A stretch of DNA of 10,945 nt from Candidatus Nanohalarchaeota archaeon (GTDB lineage Archaea; EX4484-52; B79-G9), in NCBI GenBank assembly GCA_030594795.1, contig JAUVEK010000037.1, positions 1 through 10,945 of the forward strand. The letters run 5' to 3'. The notes under the pieces are model-generated. The model was not told where the DNA came from, ran no database searches, and saw only the letters and a list, made by a program, of their open reading frames with translations. Made by a program: the position numbers and the translations under genes. Below are positions 6,473 to 10,945 of this stretch, one piece after another. The number at the start of each line of letters is the position of its first letter. Position 1 is the first letter of the stretch.

Positions 6473-7072
6473 ATGATGGCAGAAAGAAGAATCCGCCGGG
6501 TGCGCGTAATTATTGTGATTCTTGTGTTGCTGGCTCTGGTGTGTGTTCTGAGGCCAGAAACGACGGGCATGGTAGTGCAGGTAAGTATAAATGATACTGT
6601 TAATTCTACTGGCGTTAACACTACAGCAAATGAAACAACAGATATTGAAGAGCCGGATCCGTATGTGAATATTACACGGCTGGGGCATTATAATTATTCT
6701 GTGATTTTTGGGTATAAGATTATGTTTATGGGGTATGACATAAACGAGACCTTGTTGCGCCCAAATGATACGTTTGAGGTGACTTATTACTGGAAAGCGC
6801 TGGATGAAATGGATAAGGATTATAAGGTTTTTGTACATTTTACTGATGAAAAAGAACGGATATTATTTCAGCAGGATCATCTACCGCCCATTCAAACATC
6901 AAAATGGTCACAGGGAGATATTGTAAAAGGAAATTATACCATCAAAGTGCCTGAAAATGTAACCGGGACCATAAAAATAGGTCTTGGATTGTGGTATCCG
7001 AAGACAGGTAGACGGCTTGATACAATAACCATAGATAATAAAATAATTGTTGGAACAATTAAGGTGAAATAA
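6473..7072 (+). CDS. Membrane-anchored extracellular beta-sandwich-like protein rich in N-glycosylation sequons
   Basis: This 199-residue protein has a basic N-terminus (RRIRRVR) followed by one hydrophobic segment at about 10-27, so it is likely a signal anchor with the rest outside the cell. A Thr/Asn-rich linker (about 36-60) leads to a domain at about 64-199. That domain has a pattern (FEVTYYWKALDEMDKDYKVFVHFTD, then SQGDIVKGNYTIKVP and KIGLGLWYPKTGRRL) that I know from extracytoplasmic beta-sandwich tails of GT-C/GT39-type glycosyltransferases. Here it stands alone. Ten N-x-S/T sequons are present, at Asn40, 44, 49, 53, 66, 74, 91, 98, 154 and 162. It is the first gene of a glycosyltransferase operon; the next start is 3 nt after its stop. 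It may be a glycan acceptor or an accessory domain of the membrane glycosyltransferase. Exact function is unknown. Confidence 0.85.
   Translation: MMAERRIRRVRVIIVILVLLALVCVLRPETTGMVVQVSINDTVNSTGVNTTANETTDIEEPDPYVNITRLGHYNYSVIFGYKIMFMGYDINETLLRPNDTFEVTYYWKALDEMDKDYKVFVHFTDEKERILFQQDHLPPIQTSKWSQGDIVKGNYTIKVPENVTGTIKIGLGLWYPKTGRRLDTITIDNKIIVGTIKVK
7063..7067 (+). promoter_or_regulatory. Ribosome binding site GGTGA for the first GT4 gene
   Basis: GGTGA lies inside the last codons of the preceding gene, 8 nt before the ATG at 7076. It fixes the start of the glycosyltransferase and shows that internal genes of this operon use Shine-Dalgarno initiation. Confidence 0.6.
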
Positions 7073-7075
7073 ACC

Positions 7076-8170
7076 ATGAAGATACTGCAAGTGCCTGCAC
7101 GATTTCATCCATACATTGGTGGTGTTGAAAATTATGTGTACGAATTGTCAAAGCAGTTAGTTAAACAAGGTCACGGGGTTAAAGTATTTTGTGCCAATGA
7201 ACCTGCATCATCAAAAGCGCAAGAGCAGATTGGTGGTATTGAGGTGAATAGATTGAGGTATATTGGCAAAATCGCAAATACAAATATCATGCCGATACTT
7301 CCTTTTAAATTGCTTAAAGAAGATTGTGATGTTATCCATACACATTTGCCAACGCCATGGAGCGCGGACTGGAGCGCTATAATATCATTTTTAAGAAGAA
7401 AAAAACTGGTTGTCACCTATCACAATGACATTGTCGGGAGAGGATTCTCAAAATATATTGCGAAATTATATAATATGACTCTGCTCCAGTTTGTTTTGAA
7501 AACAGCGCATAAAATCATCATCACCCAACCGGAATACCTTGATTATTCGCCGTATCTTGAAAAATATAAGGATAAAATTGTTGTCATACCTGTTGGCGTT
7601 GATACTGGAAAATTTAAACCAATGAAAGGAGTTAAAAAAGGAAAAAATGTTGTAGGTTTTCTTTCTGTGCTTGATGAATATCATCGGTACAAGGGTCTTG
7701 ATTATTTGCTGAGGGCAATTGCGCAGGCAAAAGAGAAAATACCTGATCTAAAACTATTGGTGGGTGGAAGCGGCGCATTGGTACAAGAATATGAAAAAAT
7801 GGTGGAAGTACTTGGAATTGCGCAAAATGTTGAATTTTTGGGATTTGTTCCTGAAGATAAACTGGTTGAGTTTTATAATCGGCTGGATGTTTTTGTGCTG
7901 CCGTCGACATCCAGAAAGCAGGAAGGGTTTGGGATTGTGGCGCTTGAGGCATTGGCTTGTGGAACGCCGGTTATTGTAACAGATGTTGTGGGGATTGCTG
8001 GCAGTCTTAGAAAAGATAAACATTATCCCGTTACTGTAAATACTAATGTCGATGATATTGCGAAAAAAATAAGAGATGTATTAACTATGCCAAATACAAA
8101 AAGTAGAATTTTACAGAGTTATGATTGGGGTAATATATCTAAAAAGATTAGTGAGATTTATGAAAAGTAA
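7076..8170 (+). CDS. GT4-family (GT-B fold) glycosyltransferase
   Basis: This 364-residue cytoplasmic retaining glycosyltransferase would transfer a sugar from a nucleotide-sugar donor to a growing, probably lipid-linked glycan. The N-terminal acceptor-side Rossmann domain begins MKILQVPARFHPYIGGVE, with the glycine-rich loop Gly15-Gly16-Val17-Glu18. HTHLPTPW is at 88-95. The C-terminal donor domain has IPVGVDTGKF (171-180), GGSGAL (230-235), FLGFVPEDKL (254-263), and the EX7E motif with Glu283 and Glu291 in QEGFGIVALEALACGTPVI. Length is normal for GT4. Donor and acceptor sugars cannot be predicted. It starts 3 nt after the sequon-rich protein and its end overlaps the next gene by 11 nt, so translation is likely coupled. 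Confidence 0.95.
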   Translation: MKILQVPARFHPYIGGVENYVYELSKQLVKQGHGVKVFCANEPASSKAQEQIGGIEVNRLRYIGKIANTNIMPILPFKLLKEDCDVIHTHLPTPWSADWSAIISFLRRKKLVVTYHNDIVGRGFSKYIAKLYNMTLLQFVLKTAHKIIITQPEYLDYSPYLEKYKDKIVVIPVGVDTGKFKPMKGVKKGKNVVGFLSVLDEYHRYKGLDYLLRAIAQAKEKIPDLKLLVGGSGALVQEYEKMVEVLGIAQNVEFLGFVPEDKLVEFYNRLDVFVLPSTSRKQEGFGIVALEALACGTPVIVTDVVGIAGSLRKDKHYPVTVNTNVDDIAKKIRDVLTMPNTKSRILQSYDWGNISKKISEIYEK

Positions 8171-9704
8171 AAACATTGCCTATTTATTTACAGCGACATT
8201 TATAGTCCTTTACATATATTACATTCTATCGTGTAGTGGAGACGTTGTGAATGGCACTGATAACTGGTACCATTATGGTGAAATGAGAAATTCCATCGAT
8301 AAATCAATGATTCTTAATAAATACCCTGCTGGAAACACACCAACAATAACCATTGGGGTTCTGATATCGCAAATGACTGGATTGGATACACATATCATTG
8401 GTAAATATGTTACATCGACAACTTCTATGATACTACTAATATTGGCGGTCTACTTACTCTCCTTTTCGAGCTTAGTAGAGAAAAAAGAAAGGCATGCTGT
8501 ACTTCTGATGTCATTGATTATCATTTTCATATTAAACAAGGTATATTTGATAGGAACAAATCCACTAATATTAGGAACATCATTATGTTATCTTACTTTA
8601 GGTATTTTGATTCGTGCTATTGAAAAAAGAACTATAAACATGTGGATTTTATTCACATTATTACTCATAATATTGACTCTTCAACACTTCTTCTCCACAT
8701 ATTTTTTCATACTATACTCACTCGGGATAATATTCATATTTCTATTGAAAGAGCATCTTTTGACCAAACATCTAACAAAACTGGTAATCATGTTAGCTAT
8801 ATTATCTTGTCTATTTTTGATGTGGTTTTTTTTCATTCCAATAATTATTCCTCTTAAAAATATAATTTCTCTCCTTGTTCAAATACCATTTAAAGAGACG
8901 CCGATTAGCGGTGGGACGCTTTCAACAATTCCAGGAAATCTCTTTGAATTTATACTACATCGATTCATCGATGAGATATATCTATATGGAATCGCAATTA
9001 TTGGAAGTGTTTTTATACTAATAGACTATTTGAGAACAAAGAAAATTGAATACAAAATGGCTATGATATCATGGCCGATACTAATGATACTATCCGGATT
9101 CTTAGGACTAACATACATCTCAATCCTGTACCCAACGAGGCATTTCCAATATGATATCCCAATAATAATATTAGCATCTTGTACAATTATCAAAATCGCA
9201 CTATCAATGAAAGAGAGGTTACATCTAGGACATTATTGTGGCATTTGTATCATGATACTTCTAATTTCTGGATTCGTAATTACTCATAATATTCTAAGAA
9301 ATGAAGAGGGATATTTTGCAAAACAGGATTTTTCATCTGGAGAATATTATGCAAATAAGTGGATTCAAAAAAATACAATGCAAGGCTCTTTAATTTCAAA
9401 TGACCAGGTACGTAGTGAGTTTATACGTTTTGTTTCAGAAAGACGAATACACTCATGGAGCGGGTTTCGTGATTTGTATTTCGTAACAAACGAATCTGAA
9501 TTAAATAGGCTAATAATTAGAAATTCGCCCATAAACTATATTTACTTGTCGAAAAATATGATCATAAATGGTGTTCATTTCGGAGATAAATCAAAGGCTG
9601 TTGAATTTATACCAAAGCAAACTTTAAGTCTATATGAAACATCAAAATCTCTGGATAAAGTATATACAAACAAAGACACAATTATATACTATGTGGTACG
9701 ATGA
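8160..9704 (+). CDS. Polytopic membrane protein, GT-C-like glycosyltransferase candidate
   Basis: The 514 residues contain about eleven hydrophobic segments (roughly 7-24, 86-104, 113-131, 133-152, 160-176, 178-196, 206-228, 276-291, 302-323, 331-349 and 358-378). A soluble tail of about 130 residues follows. The long first loop (about 25-85) carries NGTDNWYHYG with Asp34, the place where GT-C enzymes keep a catalytic acidic residue. The tail begins GEYYANKWIQKNTMQGSLIS, like the post-membrane region of many archaeal and bacterial GT-C proteins. Such enzymes use dolichyl- or polyprenyl-phosphate sugars outside the membrane. A flippase or polymerase is less likely but not excluded. The start chosen is ATG 8160, preceded by GTGA at 8151-8154; an in-frame ATG at 8121 would overlap the upstream gene by 50 nt. 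The sequence is very A+T rich with many ATA codons. Confidence 0.8.
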   Translation: MKSKNIAYLFTATFIVLYIYYILSCSGDVVNGTDNWYHYGEMRNSIDKSMILNKYPAGNTPTITIGVLISQMTGLDTHIIGKYVTSTTSMILLILAVYLLSFSSLVEKKERHAVLLMSLIIIFILNKVYLIGTNPLILGTSLCYLTLGILIRAIEKRTINMWILFTLLLIILTLQHFFSTYFFILYSLGIIFIFLLKEHLLTKHLTKLVIMLAILSCLFLMWFFFIPIIIPLKNIISLLVQIPFKETPISGGTLSTIPGNLFEFILHRFIDEIYLYGIAIIGSVFILIDYLRTKKIEYKMAMISWPILMILSGFLGLTYISILYPTRHFQYDIPIIILASCTIIKIALSMKERLHLGHYCGICIMILLISGFVITHNILRNEEGYFAKQDFSSGEYYANKWIQKNTMQGSLISNDQVRSEFIRFVSERRIHSWSGFRDLYFVTNESELNRLIIRNSPINYIYLSKNMIINGVHFGDKSKAVEFIPKQTLSLYETSKSLDKVYTNKDTIIYYVVR

Positions 9705-10924
9705 AAATATGTCTTATTTCAAACCTATATAATCCTTATGTTATTGGGGGCGCAGAAACCTATGTCGAGAAAATAGCAGAGCATCTGAGTAAAGAGAATA
9801 ATGGAATAATAGTTATCACTACAGAACCATATGATGGCTTGAAATCATTAAAACCGTCTTTTATAGAAAAAGACAATATCAAAATCTACAGGTTTTTTCC
9901 GTTAAATCTGTATCATACATATTACGCAAAGAAAACAATAATTTTGAAAAAACCGTTTTGGCATACTATTGATTTTTGGAATCCTCATTCGTATTTCGTA
10001 ATCAAAAATATTCTTAAAAAAGAGATGCCAAACGTTGTTCACACTCACAATTTAGGTGGTTTGTCTCTTTCAACTTTTGATGCTGTAAAAAGTCTTAACA
10101 TTCCTTTAATTCACACATTGCATGATTATTCTTTGATGTGCCCTAATGCAATGTTATGCCGTAGTTCTGGTGAAGTTTGTAAAAACCAGCCATTATTTTG
10201 CAAAATTTATCAGAAAATAAAAAAACAAATCATCGATAGCAAACCGGATATCGTCACGGCACCATCTCAATTTGTTTTAGATATACACACTAAAAATGGA
10301 TTTTTTAGTGATTCAAAAACACTTAAATTACCTTTAGGAGTAGATTTAGATAATAAAATAATCCCCAAAAAATATAATCCGTTAATCATTCTATACGCGG
10401 GGCAATTGTCTAAACATAAGGGCGTTCATATTTTAATAAATGCATTTAAACAGATAGATAATAAGAACATTTGCTTGAATATTGTTGGAAAGGGGCCTGA
10501 TTCGGAGTATTTTCATAAACTGGCTGATAAAGATTTGCGAATTACATTTCATGGTTATGTCTCTGACAAAAGATTAAAAGAATTATATAAACTCGCAAAC
10601 ATTGTTGTTGTTCCTTCATTATGGTATGATAATTCTCCTGTTGTTATTTACGAAAGTTTTGCAAACAGTAATGTGGCTATTGGAAGTAACATAGGAGGCA
10701 TCCCGGAATTAATAGAACATGCTAAAAACGGATTTTTATTTGAAGTTGGAAATATAGATGAACTGAGGGGTATATTGATAAATCTTACAAATAACCCTAA
10801 GAAACTAAAAGAAGTTAGTAAAAATGCTTTTGAGTCGGGTAAGAAATATGATATGAAAAAACATATAATAAAGCTGGAGAAAATATACAAACATCTGGGA
10901 AAGACAGGCAAGGTGCGAATATGA
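9701..10924 (+). CDS. GT4-family glycosyltransferase with cysteine motif
   Basis: This is a 407-residue GT-B enzyme. The N-terminal domain starts MKICLISNLYNPYVIGGAETY, with the glycine loop at 16-17 and Glu19. HTHNLGGLS is at 114-122. HDYSLMCPNAMLC at 141-153 opens a four-cysteine pattern (Cys148, 153, 160 and 167) seen in one GT4 subgroup. The donor domain has PLGVD (211-215), YAGQLSKHKGVHIL (232-245), GKGPDSEY (263-270) and WYDNSPVVIYESF. In the last of these, Asp310 replaces the first Glu of EX7E and Glu318 is kept; close relatives often read WYENSP. The start overlaps the preceding stop as ATGA, and its own stop overlaps the next start, so the genes are likely translationally coupled. 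It probably adds a sugar to the same glycan as the upstream GT4. Donor unknown. Confidence 0.95.
   Translation: MKICLISNLYNPYVIGGAETYVEKIAEHLSKENNGIIVITTEPYDGLKSLKPSFIEKDNIKIYRFFPLNLYHTYYAKKTIILKKPFWHTIDFWNPHSYFVIKNILKKEMPNVVHTHNLGGLSLSTFDAVKSLNIPLIHTLHDYSLMCPNAMLCRSSGEVCKNQPLFCKIYQKIKKQIIDSKPDIVTAPSQFVLDIHTKNGFFSDSKTLKLPLGVDLDNKIIPKKYNPLIILYAGQLSKHKGVHILINAFKQIDNKNICLNIVGKGPDSEYFHKLADKDLRITFHGYVSDKRLKELYKLANIVVVPSLWYDNSPVVIYESFANSNVAIGSNIGGIPELIEHAKNGFLFEVGNIDELRGILINLTNNPKKLKEVSKNAFESGKKYDMKKHIIKLEKIYKHLGKTGKVRI
10912..10915 (+). promoter_or_regulatory. Ribosome binding site GGTG for the terminal methyltransferase-like gene
   Basis: GGTG sits 5 nt before the ATG at 10921, inside the last codons of the preceding glycosyltransferase. 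It supports the start of the partial gene at the window edge. Confidence 0.5.
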
Positions 10925-10945
10925 GATTAAATTTGGGTTGTGGCA
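10921..10945 (+). CDS. Start of a probable SAM-dependent methyltransferase (cut by window edge)
   Basis: Only eight codons are visible, encoding MRLNLGCG. This matches the start of class I methyltransferases whose SAM-binding motif I (LNLGCG) lies at the extreme N-terminus, a form common in glycan gene clusters. The ATG overlaps the preceding stop as ATGA and has a ribosome binding site. The frame runs off the right edge, so family and substrate cannot be settled. Confidence 0.6.

Noticed and set aside
6406..6594. A 62-residue plus-strand frame beginning in the tail remnant
   Set aside because: It overlaps the better-supported sequon-rich gene in another frame, starts at a TTG within copy B, and has no domain.
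8121..8159. An earlier in-frame ATG for the membrane protein
   Set aside because: It would overlap the upstream glycosyltransferase by 50 nt. ATG 8160 has a GTGA site at good spacing and places the first membrane segment near the N-terminus.
1..10945. tRNA, rRNA or CRISPR features
   Set aside because: No cloverleaf-like segment, rRNA-like stretch or regularly spaced repeat array was noticed. The only long repeat is the pair of HPS tails.

Overview
The window looks archaeal. It combines a tungsten-type aldehyde:ferredoxin oxidoreductase (AOR) domain, hexulose-6-phosphate synthase (HPS) domains, a compact UvrD-like helicase with an N-terminal RQC-like winged helix, and a DUF4143-type ATPase. 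AT-rich TATA-like boxes lie about 25-40 bp before several starts, and GGTGA-type ribosome binding sites appear inside operons. I cannot name the lineage from the sequence alone. An uncultivated euryarchaeal or DPANN-like genome is a guess.

Layout. (1) Positions 1-1766, minus strand: an SF1A (UvrD/Rep) helicase whose C-terminus runs off the left edge. (2) Positions 1912-4887, plus strand, divergent from the helicase: one uninterrupted 991-residue protein with a full-length AOR domain followed by two tandem HPS domains. This is the most unusual gene here. (3) Positions 4890-6206, minus strand, convergent with only 2 bp between stop codons: an AAA ATPase with a C-terminal nuclease-like DUF4143 region. 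(4) Positions 6207-6472: an intergenic strip holding the ATPase promoter, palindromes, a second copy of the last 20 codons of the AOR-HPS gene, and a probable leaderless promoter for the next operon. (5) Positions 6473-10945, plus strand: a tightly packed surface-glycan operon. It encodes a membrane-anchored, sequon-rich extracellular protein, a GT4 glycosyltransferase, a polytopic GT-C-like membrane protein, a second GT4, and the first codons of a probable SAM methyltransferase.

How the genes may work together. In the fusion protein, HPS chemistry links formaldehyde, ribulose 5-phosphate and hexulose 6-phosphate, while an AOR-family domain can oxidise aldehydes to acids with ferredoxin. Joining them suggests direct handling of formaldehyde, for example when hexulose 6-phosphate is cleaved to make pentose in an archaeon lacking the oxidative pentose phosphate route. 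The two HPS halves have lost different catalytic parts and could form one composite active site. The silent-only divergence between the two C-terminal tails flanking the ATPase gene looks like a recombination or integration scar. The right-hand operon is a separate module for building and possibly displaying a cell-surface glycan, and it is visibly richer in A+T than the fusion gene.
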